A program made the translations under genes and the position numbers. Of a DNA stretch of 64,000 nucleotides, positions 25,401 through 34,572 are shown piece after piece. Within the stretch, counting starts at the first letter, position 1; each line of letters opens with the position of its first letter. The DNA comes from UBA6398 sp963644855. Lineage in GTDB: Bacteria > Bacteroidota > Bacteroidia > Bacteroidales > Bacteroidaceae. Where the stretch lies: assembly GCA_963644855.1 (NCBI GenBank), contig CAVIQL010000002.1, positions 78,307 through 142,306 of the forward strand, read 5' to 3'. The notes under the pieces were generated by a model that had not been told where the DNA came from, made no database searches, and worked only from the letters and a program-made list of their open reading frames with translations.

Positions 25401-25541
25401 AAAAATGCGCTTTGTTCAAATCGTGCACAACTTTGCGAAAAACAGACACTTACAAAGCGCTCTAAGAAACCCCGACAATGGCACTACATCACAGACCAAA
25501 AACACGAATACCTAGACGGAAAAGGCTACACGGAATTTCTC

Positions 25542-25934
25542 GTGAACGTAGACGAAACATCGCGCGGTGTGCTCTAAAATCTCGAACGCATATCGCAGTT
25601 TTGCAAACGCAACAACATTAAACTCATAACCGATACCATAAGTTCGTTTCTTGCCGACCCTTACGACATGCAACATCTCGGAGCCTACGCCATGATAACG
25701 AGTTCGCAAAAAGCCCTTGCCTGTCCTCCGAGAATTTCGCTCATAGAACTTTCGCCCGAAGCGGTAGAACATGTGATGCAAAACAACGTAAAAACAATGT
25801 ATCTCAATCTAAAAAGCGCCCTTGTCAATGGAGAACGCGGTCAACCCCCGTTCACGCCCGCCGTAGGTACGTTGATACAAATCAACAAACGCCTACACGA
25901 AATAGAAGATACGAAAGGAGTGGAAACGGAATAG
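25542..25934 (+). pseudogene. Remnant of a class V aminotransferase
   Basis: The reading frame encodes VNVDETSRGVL, an in-frame TAA at 25575, then NLERISQFCKRNNIKLITDTISSFLADPYDM and ITSSQKALACPPRISLI up to a TAG at 25934. This follows class V PLP aminotransferases of the phosphonate/serine-pyruvate type, including the aspartate that pairs with the PLP ring (D in ITDTISSF) and the lysine that binds PLP (SSQKAL). The N-terminal half, the C-terminal domain and any start codon are missing, and a stop interrupts the frame. Intact relatives have about 360 residues. The remnant lies alone between two minus-strand operons. The stretch 25440-25541 may hold further unrecognisable remains. Confidence 0.7.
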
Positions 25935-26003
25935 GACGCTGCGCCATTCCAAGCCTTGGAAATCTTAGGATATGCCGTGTTGTTTTTTCGAAGTCCAAAA
26001 TGC

Positions 26004-26501
26004 TTATAACGCGAACATATCGTTAAGCAATTTTATGCCCGTTGGAGTTTTGAACACCTTGTCGCGAAATTTGCGTATACCATCGGGCGAGAGATTGTCT
26101 TCGAAAGAATTTACAAGGAAATCGGCTTCGAGCAAAATCTGCCAGTCAATGCCTTCAACATTGTCGTAAGTGTGATGATGGGCTATGAGAAAGCAAACAC
26201 GCTCCACCACATCGGCAGAATATCCACCCACTTCTTCAAAAATCTTGCGTGCCTCGGCAGGGCCAAGTTCCTCTTGGTGTTTCCCGCTGCAATTGCCGTA
26301 TTTCTGTTCACTTGCATGTATTCCCACATCATGGAGAATTGCCGCCGCTTCGAGCACATAGGCCGTAACATCGTCCACATTTTCGAGGCGGGCTATGGTT
26401 ATTGCAAAATCGTGAACCTTCATGAAATGCTGTATACGGGGTGCATCACCCTCGTCATACTTTATCATCGCGGCAATGAGCCTTGCGTGCTGTCTGATCA
26501 T
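26004..26501 (-). CDS. HD domain phosphohydrolase
   Basis: A 165-residue HD-superfamily protein. The metal-binding set is visible: H25 and H30 (IQHFMKVH), the paired H57-D58 (AILHDVGIH), the later His cluster AHHHTY and D126 (LLEADFLVN). HD proteins hydrolyse phosphate esters, commonly nucleotides. The specific substrate is unknown. It follows the PiT-PhoU transporter gene by 24 bases and is probably co-transcribed with it, but a functional link to phosphate uptake is only inference. Confidence 0.85.
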   Translation of the reverse strand: MIRQHARLIAAMIKYDEGDAPRIQHFMKVHDFAITIARLENVDDVTAYVLEAAAILHDVGIHASEQKYGNCSGKHQEELGPAEARKIFEEVGGYSADVVERVCFLIAHHHTYDNVEGIDWQILLEADFLVNSFEDNLSPDGIRKFRDKVFKTPTGIKLLNDMFAL

Positions 26502-26525
26502 CGCTATATTGTTTTCAAAAACAGG

Positions 26526-28763
26526 TTACACCGCAAAGAAATGGCGGCTCGCGCGTAGCAAATGGCGCACAGTGGAAATAAGTTCCTGAGTTTCCTGCAA
26601 TGTATTGAGGTAAAGAATTTCGATATGCAAGTTGCCCTCCTCGCTCTGCATTCTCAACATCTGTCGGTCGCGAAGTGCCGAAAGAATATGCCGAGCCTCG
26701 TTGGCCTTAACCATAAACAAATCGGCTTTTTCGAAATCACGGTTGTAAATCATGCGACGCGCCTCGTCTATAGTCTCGATGGCCACCTTTTTCACCGGTT
26801 CAAATTCATCGATCAACACCTGCGGAAGCGGCGTAAAGTTATTGTCAACATGCTCAAGACAGGGATCGGAAATACGTTTCAAGCAATAGATAATCTGCGA
26901 AATGCTATTGCTGCCGAGATGAAACCACGTGTTTTTCTCCACAGCCGTGAGATAATCAATTTTGCGCATTCCTATAAGTTCCTTGCGGCGCATCTTCTTC
27001 CAAAGACTCTTTTCCTGGTCGAGATCGTTTGCTGCACGGTGAATAGTCTTGTAATCATTGTTTGTAAGACCATTTATAATCTGCAAATAATTGTTTCTCG
27101 CAAAATCAAGAACTTCTACCTGATTGGTTTTAATGTGTTCGCCAAGAAGTTCACGTATTTCCGCTTTGTCGGTAGCCTTTATGAGGCGACGGAAAACTTG
27201 GTCTTTATTCTCGTTAGCCTCACGCTTTTTGAAAACACGGTTGTTTCTTATGATGATAAGCACCACAAGCGTAACGGCAATAACCATCGCCACCGGACCA
27301 ACGTAGAACATGAACAACGACATGCAGAAACAGAGAATGAATGCCGCACCTGCCGTGATAAACCAGCCACCTATTACAGATATTACGCCCGTAATGCGAT
27401 AAACCGCGGTATCTCGTCCCCACGCTCTATCGGCAAGCGAGCTACCCATAGCCACCATAAACGCAACATATGTGGTGGAAAGCGGAAGTTGAAGCGATGT
27501 GCCGATAATGATAAGCAATCCCGCAAGCACAAGATTAACTGCCGCACGCACCATGTCGAATGCCGCACCTTCGGGAAGCACTACATCGTCGTTGTAAAAG
27601 CGTTTGTTTAGCCAATTCTTTATTTTCGCCGGCACCCAATTGCTTACCGTATTCGAAATATTCATTGCGCTGCGCACTGTGGAGCGTGCTATTTTTGAAG
27701 AACTGAATATCTCTTCGCCGGCATCTTGTCTTGAAAGGCTGACAGAGGTATTTATCACTTTGCGCGCCTTTTTCGACGTGATGAGAGCAAACACCATTAT
27801 CGCGCCGGCGGCAAAGAGAAAATAAATAGGGGTATGTGCAGTTTCGTGGAGGCGGCTTACGCAAAATTGCGACGGATCTCCCGCACCCGCTTCCAAATAA
27901 TATTGATATGACGACAAAGCTGCGAGCGGCACTCCGATGAAGTTTACAAGATCGTTGCCTGCAAAAGCCATTGCCAAGGCAAAAGTGCCAAACAATACTA
28001 TGACACGGAAAATATTTACCCGCAAAAGGTCGAGAATTTGTGAGATTACCGCAAAAATTATAAGGCTTCCCCACATAATTGTCATCTTGTTTGTCTCAAT
28101 TGTATCGCGCAATTCCGGAGTCATAAACGATGATTTTCCAAAACCGGCAACCAATAGGAAATACATAATTGCCGTAATGGAAATTCCACCGAATATGCCC
28201 ACCGCCCAACGGCTTTTGTTGCGATACTTAAACGTGAAAATCAAACGTGTGAGCCACATCACAACCAAACCAAAGACAAACGCGATGGCCACAGAAAGAA
28301 AAATTCCGAGGATAATCGACAATGCTTTGTCGGTATTTATCAAATTGGCATAACTAAGCGTTGGATCGTGCAGAATTTTCACTATTGCGAGCGCAGTGCT
28401 GCCTCCCAAAAGTTCGAAAACCATTGATACGGTAGACGAAGTGGGCATTCCCAACGTATTAAATATGTCGAGAAGAATAACATCACTCACCCCGACGGCA
28501 AGAAAGATACATATCACTTCGTTGAAGTAGTAGTAATCGGGATTGAGTATGCCGTGCCGCGCAATATCCATCATTCCGTTTGACGTTATCGCGCCTACGA
28601 AAATTCCTACTGCGGCTACCGCAAAAACCAACGGCAGTTTTGAAGCCTTTGAACCTATGGCAGCGCTAAGAAAGTTACCCGCATCGGTTGATACACCTGC
28701 CGTGAGGTCATAGCACGCCAATGAAAAAATAAAGATTATTACACCTAAATAAAGATATTCCAT
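26526..28763 (-). CDS. PiT-family inorganic phosphate transporter fused to a PhoU-like domain
   Basis: A 745-residue membrane protein. Residues about 1-500 carry the PiT transporter repeats, with the signature region in STDAGNFLSAAIGSK near residue 25 and AFAGNDLVNFIGVPLAA near 270, and roughly a dozen membrane segments. Residues about 520-745 form a soluble helical domain resembling PhoU (ATDKAEIRELLGEH, MIYNRDFEKADLF). PiT proteins import phosphate with protons or sodium; PhoU domains sense or restrain phosphate uptake, so this is a self-regulated transporter design. A TAACTTTG box lies 26 bases upstream. Confidence 0.88.
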   Translation of the reverse strand: MEYLYLGVIIFIFSLACYDLTAGVSTDAGNFLSAAIGSKASKLPLVFAVAAVGIFVGAITSNGMMDIARHGILNPDYYYFNEVICIFLAVGVSDVILLDIFNTLGMPTSSTVSMVFELLGGSTALAIVKILHDPTLSYANLINTDKALSIILGIFLSVAIAFVFGLVVMWLTRLIFTFKYRNKSRWAVGIFGGISITAIMYFLLVAGFGKSSFMTPELRDTIETNKMTIMWGSLIIFAVISQILDLLRVNIFRVIVLFGTFALAMAFAGNDLVNFIGVPLAALSSYQYYLEAGAGDPSQFCVSRLHETAHTPIYFLFAAGAIMVFALITSKKARKVINTSVSLSRQDAGEEIFSSSKIARSTVRSAMNISNTVSNWVPAKIKNWLNKRFYNDDVVLPEGAAFDMVRAAVNLVLAGLLIIIGTSLQLPLSTTYVAFMVAMGSSLADRAWGRDTAVYRITGVISVIGGWFITAGAAFILCFCMSLFMFYVGPVAMVIAVTLVVLIIIRNNRVFKKREANENKDQVFRRLIKATDKAEIRELLGEHIKTNQVEVLDFARNNYLQIINGLTNNDYKTIHRAANDLDQEKSLWKKMRRKELIGMRKIDYLTAVEKNTWFHLGSNSISQIIYCLKRISDPCLEHVDNNFTPLPQVLIDEFEPVKKVAIETIDEARRMIYNRDFEKADLFMVKANEARHILSALRDRQMLRMQSEEGNLHIEILYLNTLQETQELISTVRHLLRASRHFFAV

Positions 28764-28788
28764 TGAGGAAGGTCTGGAGTTACGAGCG

Positions 28789-28796
28789 CAAAGTTA
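28789..28796 (-). promoter_or_regulatory. -7 box of the phosphate transporter unit
   Basis: TAACTTTG on the minus strand matches TAnnTTTG, 26 bases before the ATG. Confidence 0.55.
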
Positions 28797-28871
28797 AAAA
28801 AAACCTTTTAAAAAACAATATAACCTACCTTTAATTCGCACACCACAGATTTGCATGGAAACAAAAAACGT

Positions 28872-28879
28872 TATATTTG
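28872..28879 (+). promoter_or_regulatory. -7 box of the restriction-modification genes
   Basis: TATATTTG matches TAnnTTTG and lies 23 bases before the chosen start at 28902. It argues against the earlier in-frame ATG at 28851, which lies upstream of this box. Confidence 0.55.
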
Positions 28880-28901
28880 CACTTGTTTTATTGTAGGATT
28901 T

Positions 28902-29681
28902 ATGAACCGATTTTTAGAAATGAGTTTAGAGTATGCATCGCAACGCTCCTATTTAGATGATTTGTTTAGTGTTTATCCAACTATACCCAATGGGATACGC
29001 GAGATTGACCAAACCACATGGGAAAAAGTACAATCGGCATATGAAGCAAAAGACAACTTTGCACTTGTAAATGCTATGTTGAAATTGAAATTATTCCCAA
29101 TAAAAGATAGTTATGTTGCTTATATGAAAAGGGATAATAGTTCAGTAAAAAGAAATCCGAGAACTGTTAACAGGATAGCTAGCCAAATAATGCAGATGAA
29201 TTTGGATGATTTGTATAAAAGATGCTCCGAGCCCAAAGAAACTAATCGTCAAATAGGCCCCATGTTCAAGAAGTGGGTAAATACAGGCGTACTAGGATTC
29301 CCTTTGAAAGAAATTAAAGATTTTGCTAAAAACGATGAAGATGCTATATTAGTAGCCTCGGATGCTGAAATGAAATGTTTTGCAGAAGAAAGACTTAGCT
29401 ACACTCATGACAAAGGACTTGATTTTCTTGCGCGCATAAGAGGAAAATATATTATCGGTGAAGCTAAATTTCTGACGGATTTTGGTGGTCATCAAGACGC
29501 GCAATTCAATGACGCAATGGCCACACTAAATTGTCATGCGAACGCGATAAAAATAGCGATACTAGATGGGGTGCTTTACATAAATGGTCGAAGTAAAATG
29601 CACAAAGGGATTATGGATGAGTATAAAAATTCTAATATAATGAGTGCTTTGATACTCTCCACTTTTTTAAATACTATTTGA
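28902..29681 (+). CDS. Putative type II restriction endonuclease (PD-(D/E)xK)
   Basis: A 259-residue protein that I do not recognise by family, called a restriction enzyme from two points. It carries a PD-(D/E)xK-like active site: D174 in KGLDFLARI, a strand, then E187-A-K189 in IIGEAKF, followed by a conserved-looking GGHQDAQ. It lies immediately upstream of a beta-class DNA methyltransferase, with 5 bases between them. Base composition is clearly more A/T-rich than the neighbours, suggesting horizontal acquisition. The recognition sequence cannot be inferred. ATG at 28902 is preferred because a -7 box ends 22 bases earlier; ATG at 28920 is an alternative. Confidence 0.7.
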   Translation: MNRFLEMSLEYASQRSYLDDLFSVYPTIPNGIREIDQTTWEKVQSAYEAKDNFALVNAMLKLKLFPIKDSYVAYMKRDNSSVKRNPRTVNRIASQIMQMNLDDLYKRCSEPKETNRQIGPMFKKWVNTGVLGFPLKEIKDFAKNDEDAILVASDAEMKCFAEERLSYTHDKGLDFLARIRGKYIIGEAKFLTDFGGHQDAQFNDAMATLNCHANAIKIAILDGVLYINGRSKMHKGIMDEYKNSNIMSALILSTFLNTI

Positions 29682-29686
29682 TTAGC

Positions 29687-30739
29687 ATGGACATTCTTAT
29701 AAAGGGAGACAATATAAATGTGATGAAATATTTGGCGGAAGAGCGAGAACTTGCAGGAAAAGTAGACTTAATTTACACTGACCCTCCATTTGCTACCAAT
29801 TGTAATTTCACAATTACCAACGGGAGAGCTACTACTATAAGTAATTCAGCCAAAGGTAGACTTGCTTATTCCGACAGAATGCTCGGATGCGACTTTATAG
29901 AATACCTACGAAAGCGCATAATACTAATGCATGAACTTCTTTCCCCCCAAGGTTCAATTTACCTTCATACTGATTGCAAAATCGGACATTACGTTAAAGT
30001 TATGATGGACGAAGTATTCGGCATGGAGAATTTTAGAAACGACATTACTAGGATTAAATGTAATCCCAAAAATTTTTGTCGAATAGGCTATGGCAACATT
30101 AAAGACATGATTTTATTTTACACAAAATCCTCCAACCCTATTTGGTACGAACCGAAAGAACATTATACAGCGAACGACATTGAGAAATTGTTCAAGAAAA
30201 CGGATTCCAATGGGAAACGATACACCACAGTCCCTATTCATGCTCCAGGAGAATCGCAAAACTCAAAAAAATTCAAAGGAAAGCTTCCGCCACCAGGTCG
30301 TCATTGGAGAACCGACGTAGAAACACTTGAAAGATGGGATAGAGAGGGACTTATAGAATGGTCTTCAAAGGGAAATCCAAGAAAGATTGTCTATGCTGAC
30401 ACTCGCGAAGGCAAAAGGGTGCAGGATATCTGGAGCGAGTGCAAGGACCCACAATATCCGAGATACCCCACGGAGAAGAATGCAGATTTCATAGACCTTA
30501 TAGTGAGGACTTCCTCTAATCCTGGCAGCATTGTACTTGACCCCTTTTGCGGCTCTGGTACAACTCTTGAAGTAGCAGAAAGGAACGGACGAAAATGGAT
30601 AGGAATAGACAAGTCGGAGTTGGCTATAAGCGTGACCAAGGAACGCATGGGCATTGACGATACCAGTTTGTTTGACAAAGGAATTGAATTCCTTGATTTG
30701 TCAAACGGCAAGAATTCGGGAGATGCGGCGGCGGGGTGA
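29687..30739 (+). CDS. Type II DNA methyltransferase (N4/N6, beta class)
   Basis: A 350-residue DNA amino-methyltransferase. The catalytic motif IV is TDPPF at about residues 31-35 and the S-adenosylmethionine-binding motif I is DPFCGSGTT near 285-293, followed by IGIDKSE. Motif IV before motif I defines the beta group, which methylates adenine N6 or cytosine N4; which one is not certain. The long middle section (about 180-260) would be the target-recognition domain. Together with the preceding nuclease it makes a self-contained restriction-modification pair, the methylase protecting the host DNA. Codon use is A/T-rich except in the last few codons. Confidence 0.9.
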   Translation: MDILIKGDNINVMKYLAEERELAGKVDLIYTDPPFATNCNFTITNGRATTISNSAKGRLAYSDRMLGCDFIEYLRKRIILMHELLSPQGSIYLHTDCKIGHYVKVMMDEVFGMENFRNDITRIKCNPKNFCRIGYGNIKDMILFYTKSSNPIWYEPKEHYTANDIEKLFKKTDSNGKRYTTVPIHAPGESQNSKKFKGKLPPPGRHWRTDVETLERWDREGLIEWSSKGNPRKIVYADTREGKRVQDIWSECKDPQYPRYPTEKNADFIDLIVRTSSNPGSIVLDPFCGSGTTLEVAERNGRKWIGIDKSELAISVTKERMGIDDTSLFDKGIEFLDLSNGKNSGDAAAG

Positions 30740-30974
30740 GCCCCCAAATTATAGTTGCTCTGTTTCTCCCATACCGGAGGCGACCAGCCTGCCTCAAAGA
30801 AGTAAGCCCATGGTGTCTATCTAATTGTTTCCATATTTATGACGTAGGCTAAAACTTCGCGGAATTGCGTATTGTACAAAGAAAAATGTCATCTACTGAT
30901 TACTAAAAGAAAGATCCTATAAAAATTTTGCTTAGCATTTAGTTTTTTCCATGGGTTGGAAGAGGCGAAAAAAG

Positions 30975-31018
30975 GTCTGATGTAGTTAATTTCTGATATG
31001 ATTCAAACTACATCAGAC
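30975..31018. repeat. Isolated inverted repeat downstream of the methyltransferase
   Basis: Perfect 13-base arms GTCTGATGTAGTT and AACTACATCAGAC around an 18-base loop. The flanking TTTTTCCCATATCCTATG resembles the ends of the 21-base arrays, so it may be a diverged relative, but the 21-base period is not convincing. It may also act as a terminator between the convergent methyltransferase and propeller genes. The rest of the 535-base gap 30740-31274 shows nothing recognisable. Confidence 0.5.
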
Positions 31019-31274
31019 GTGATTTTTCCCATATCCTATGTAGTTCCCGAGAATGTTTCGGAAAATTCATTAGTATTATTTATGTGTTAATTGTAGGGAC
31101 GGCGACAACCGCCCTATATACCACGTAAAAATTCAATCACAAAACACAAAAACGCTGCAACGACATCACAAACTCTGGACAATACAAGTGTAGGTAATGC
31201 TTCCTACGGCAATGTGGTTTATTAATTATTCGTTTATCATACTTCGTCCGGATATCATCGCTTTGCGCGAGTTT

Positions 31275-32453
31275 TTAGCGTATGCGATATCTCACAATAA
31301 AAGGATTGCCGTCCTCATCGATATTCTTGAAGCGTTTGCGGAGGTTCTTTACCTGCGTGGGGCGGTCTTTCTCAAAATCGTTGTATTCGTTGCCGCCTTT
31401 CCAAACATCGTACATCCCCGAAGCATCTTGTATTGCAAAAATCTCATTCTCACTAATGCTTATGGGCTTCCCAAATCCTAACAGGCAGTCGTCAATGTAG
31501 TTCGCCAGCGACAGAGCCTTCCCTTTGCCACTTTCCTTGTCGTATGCCGCGATTATGGGCTGCCCGTTCATATGGACAAGGCTAAGCAGATACCCATCCG
31601 TTTCCTGAAACTGTTTGGGATTGGATATGTGCGTGTTCACAAGCCCGAACATCTTTTCGTCATTATTGTAATCTTTGTCGGGGATATCCGGCCAGTTGTA
31701 TTTCCCGAAATCCAGCATATATGTGGTTTGCGCCTCATTGCTTCCATTGTTTAGCGTCATTATACTTCTATCGTATTCTGACGAAATGCTCAAATCGCCC
31801 TTATGGGAAGAAAAGGGGCGGAAGCTTTCGCTAGTGCGGCTTTCTATACAGCCTTTTATCGCCCCGAAGTGGTTTACTACCTTGCCGTTGCCGTCCATTA
31901 TCCAATAGTTGTGCGGCTGCGACCTGTCTTCGCTGTAGTTGGCCATATACCCTATAAATCCGTCCGCATATTTTGCTATCCTGCTGAATGTTTTTGGAAG
32001 GCTTATCGTCTGTATTCCGTTACCATTGATGTCGTAAACATATAGTTTCTTGTTCAGTCTACTTAGTATATTTATGGTCTTTTTCTCCGCGTCAACAAAG
32101 AAATCTGTAACCTCCAAATACTCGCCCGCACCATGTCCCTGACCAGAAATAGTGCTAATGTGCTTGCCTTTGTCTGAGAATATATAAACATATTTGTTGT
32201 TTCTATCTTGAATGCAAATCAGTGTATCAAGAGCCTCTATCTTAGAAATCTCCCCAATGTAAACTGATGTGTCTTGAAGCGAAATCAAAGATACACTCTC
32301 TATCAGTCTGCTTTTCTGAATGTCCATAGGGTGTTCCATATCATATATTATTTCATACGCATCGGTGATGTCAGACGTATTGACAATAGTTGAACAACCT
32401 GTCAAGGCGAACAGAAATAAAATCGATGATATATAAAAAGCAGTTTTCTTCAT
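31275..32453 (-). CDS. 6-bladed beta-propeller lipoprotein
   Basis: A 392-residue lipoprotein (lipobox FALTGC, Cys at about 20) with the repeat pattern of the Bacteroidales 6-bladed beta-propeller (BF3164-like/NHL-type) family: repeated hydrophobic strand plus D-x-G or N-x-G turns, such as IFSDKGKHISTISGQGHGAGEYL, LYVYDINGNGIQTI and YWIMDGNGKVVNHFG. The family is very common in gut Bacteroidota and is thought to bind ligands or proteins at the cell surface; no enzyme activity is known. It is monocistronic, preceded by a TATATTTG box. Confidence 0.8.
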   Translation of the reverse strand: MKKTAFYISSILFLFALTGCSTIVNTSDITDAYEIIYDMEHPMDIQKSRLIESVSLISLQDTSVYIGEISKIEALDTLICIQDRNNKYVYIFSDKGKHISTISGQGHGAGEYLEVTDFFVDAEKKTINILSRLNKKLYVYDINGNGIQTISLPKTFSRIAKYADGFIGYMANYSEDRSQPHNYWIMDGNGKVVNHFGAIKGCIESRTSESFRPFSSHKGDLSISSEYDRSIMTLNNGSNEAQTTYMLDFGKYNWPDIPDKDYNNDEKMFGLVNTHISNPKQFQETDGYLLSLVHMNGQPIIAAYDKESGKGKALSLANYIDDCLLGFGKPISISENEIFAIQDASGMYDVWKGGNEYNDFEKDRPTQVKNLRKRFKNIDEDGNPFIVRYRIR

Positions 32454-32502
32454 GGTCTCTTTCGTTATGGTAAAACATTATTTTTTAGCTATTAAGGTTT
32501 TA

Positions 32503-32510
32503 CAAATATA
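32503..32510 (-). promoter_or_regulatory. -7 box of the propeller lipoprotein gene
   Basis: TATATTTG on the minus strand matches TAnnTTTG, 50 bases before the start. Confidence 0.5.
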
Positions 32511-32640
32511 CATATTATATTATATCGTGCGAAAGAAGAACATTATTTAATTGCACAAGACAAAAAAATCAAGCCAGCTTGTTTTTTCCTTGACTATTGA
32601 TGCTTCTCCGGCATGGGATATCGCAAAAACGGCTGCAACA

Positions 32641-32683
32641 AAAAAACCGCCCAATTCGGAGCGGTTCCGAAATAGGGCGGGTT
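32641..32683 (-). terminator. Terminator of the AspT-type transporter gene
   Basis: AACCGCCC pairs with GGGCGGGTT, with an inner pairing CGGAGC/G-TTCCG. On the minus strand the hairpin ends in a run of T, 22 bases beyond the transporter stop. Confidence 0.75.
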
Positions 32684-32704
32684 GTATTTTGAAAAAATCC
32701 TTTG

Positions 32705-34411
32705 CTATGCGCAGAAAAACAGTATTAGTATCTGCGCGGTGAGTATTCGTAGGAACATTGTCAGCGGATAAACGGTGGAATATCCTATTGCGGGGGCATC
32801 GTTTCCGGCTGTCGCGTTGGCGAATGCCAATGCTGGGGGGTCGGTAGTCGCACCCGAAATCACACCGGCAAGCACAAAGTAGTTTACCTTGTATTTCACT
32901 CGTGCTATCACGCCTATTATAAGAATAGGAATTACTGTTATCAAGAAACCTGTCCACACATATTTCACTCCGTCGCCTGCCACAACCGTTTGCCAGAACC
33001 CTGCGCCGGCTTTAATACCTACGGCTGCAAGGAACAACACGAGTCCTACTTCGCGCAAGAAGAGGTTTGCACTCGTTGTGGTATACGACACGATGTGCAC
33101 CTTATATCCCACGCTTCCTATAAGGATTGCAACGATAAGAGGACCGCCGGCGAGACCAAGACGTACCGGGGCGGGCATACCTGGAAGGGCAATGGGAAGA
33201 CTACCAAGCAATACGCCAAGAAGTATTCCGATGAAAAGTGCACTTACATTGGGGTGGTCGAGACGTTTAAGCGAGTTGCCGAGACGATCTGCCACTTGGC
33301 GCACCGCATCTTGCGGACCAACCACATTCACACGGTCGCCGATTTGAAGACGAAGTCCGCTTTTTGCAAAAAATTCGAGACCTGAACGGGTAATACGGGT
33401 GATGTTCACACCGAAGAGCATATTGAAATTGAGTTGTCCGAGAGTTTTACCGTTAACTTCGGGACGCGTTACAACAATTCTGCGAGAAATTACCGGTTCG
33501 TCCTTGGGTTCCCAATCAACTTCCACTTCGTTTCCGATAAATGCTTCAATGGCTTCGGCATCTTCCTCAGCACACACAATATTAAGCTTATCGCCGTCCT
33601 GAATCTTGATACTGCGGTCGGGAATTATGAATTCGTTGTCGCGAAGAATGGTTGTACACACAAGGTTTCTGCCCAAGAATGTGCGCACAGTCTCCATGTT
33701 TTTGCCCGAAAGCGCATGGTTTGTAACGACGAGCGACATTGAATGTGGTTTAACGTTTTCATTGTCGTTGCTTTCGTGTTCAAAATTGTCGTTTTCCTTT
33801 TTCAGGTTCACATGGCATATATATCTTATCATCACCGTGGCTCCAATGATGCCCAAAACGCCGAGTGGATATGCGCAAGCATAGCCGTTGGCAATCTGAG
33901 GTATCGTGCCGTGGAAAGAAGTTGAGAGAGCTTCGTTGGCAGCTCCGAGACCAGGAGTATTGGTTACGGCTCCAAACAAAACGCCTACCATCATGGGGAG
34001 ATTGTTGGGGTCGGTGGTGTCGAAGCAAAGGTAATAGAGAACGAGCATTACGGCTACGTTGAGAAGCACAAGCCCCACGGCAAACATATTAAGCCTTAGA
34101 CCGCCTTTCTTGAAGCTCTCAAAAAACGAAGGACCTACTTGCAAACCCACACAATACACAAAGAGCATTAGTCCAAAGTCTTGCATAAAACTTAGAACCT
34201 CTACCGGGCACGCATAATCGCTTCCTGGCAAGAGCACCTTGTATATGTGTCCGAGCAGAATGCCTGCAAAGAGCACAAACGCCACGCCGAGCGAAATGCC
34301 GCCCACTTTCATTTTACCGAGCCACACGCCTACGGATATCACAATTGCGAACATTATCATGATATGCGCAACCGAGTTGGTGTTGGTAAACAGATTATAA
34401 AACCATTCCAT
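32705..34411 (-). CDS. AspT/YidE/YbjL-type membrane transporter with TrkA-C domains
   Basis: A 568-residue membrane protein made of two AspT/YidE-YbjL duplication domains (about residues 10-190 and 385-565) with two RCK/TrkA C-terminal-like regulatory domains between them (about 205-370; ETVRTFLGRNLVCTTIL and GKTLGQLNFNMLFGVNITRI). Typical membrane motifs are LMLFVYCVGLQVGPSFF and its second-half counterpart LVLFLAAVGIKAGAGFW, and the paired GAVTNTPGLGAAN and GATTDPPALAFAN. AspT exchanges aspartate for alanine; substrates of most relatives are unknown. The ATG at 34411 is preferred over a 27-codon longer frame because a TACCTTTG box lies between the two. Confidence 0.87.
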   Translation of the reverse strand: MEWFYNLFTNTNSVAHIMIMFAIVISVGVWLGKMKVGGISLGVAFVLFAGILLGHIYKVLLPGSDYACPVEVLSFMQDFGLMLFVYCVGLQVGPSFFESFKKGGLRLNMFAVGLVLLNVAVMLVLYYLCFDTTDPNNLPMMVGVLFGAVTNTPGLGAANEALSTSFHGTIPQIANGYACAYPLGVLGIIGATVMIRYICHVNLKKENDNFEHESNDNENVKPHSMSLVVTNHALSGKNMETVRTFLGRNLVCTTILRDNEFIIPDRSIKIQDGDKLNIVCAEEDAEAIEAFIGNEVEVDWEPKDEPVISRRIVVTRPEVNGKTLGQLNFNMLFGVNITRITRSGLEFFAKSGLRLQIGDRVNVVGPQDAVRQVADRLGNSLKRLDHPNVSALFIGILLGVLLGSLPIALPGMPAPVRLGLAGGPLIVAILIGSVGYKVHIVSYTTTSANLFLREVGLVLFLAAVGIKAGAGFWQTVVAGDGVKYVWTGFLITVIPILIIGVIARVKYKVNYFVLAGVISGATTDPPALAFANATAGNDAPAIGYSTVYPLTMFLRILTAQILILFFCA

Positions 34412-34446
34412 TATTTGTATTTTTAATTGTCTGAAATTTTGACGTG

Positions 34447-34454
34447 CAAAGGTA
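34447..34454 (-). promoter_or_regulatory. -7 box of the AspT-type transporter gene
   Basis: TACCTTTG on the minus strand matches TAnnTTTG, 36 bases before the chosen start. Confidence 0.55.
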
Positions 34455-34572
34455 AATAAAAATAATAATTCCACATTGCAAAAACACGGCATATCGTCTC
34501 GTTTGACGGATAATTATACGAATTGCCAAAACGTGGGAACTTGTCTTTGCTAAAACAAATTCCCGGTTTTAC

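Noticed and set aside
25668..25934. An 88-residue gene starting at 25668
   Set aside because: The frame is the tail of a larger aminotransferase frame interrupted by a stop at 25575; it is better explained as a pseudogene.
26562..27611. A long open frame on the plus strand opposite the phosphate transporter
   Set aside because: It has no family features, and the minus strand encodes a clear PiT-PhoU protein; it is a coding shadow.
28902..30739. Restriction-modification genes as part of a prophage or integrative element
   Set aside because: No integrase, transposase, phage or conjugation gene and no attachment repeats are seen nearby.
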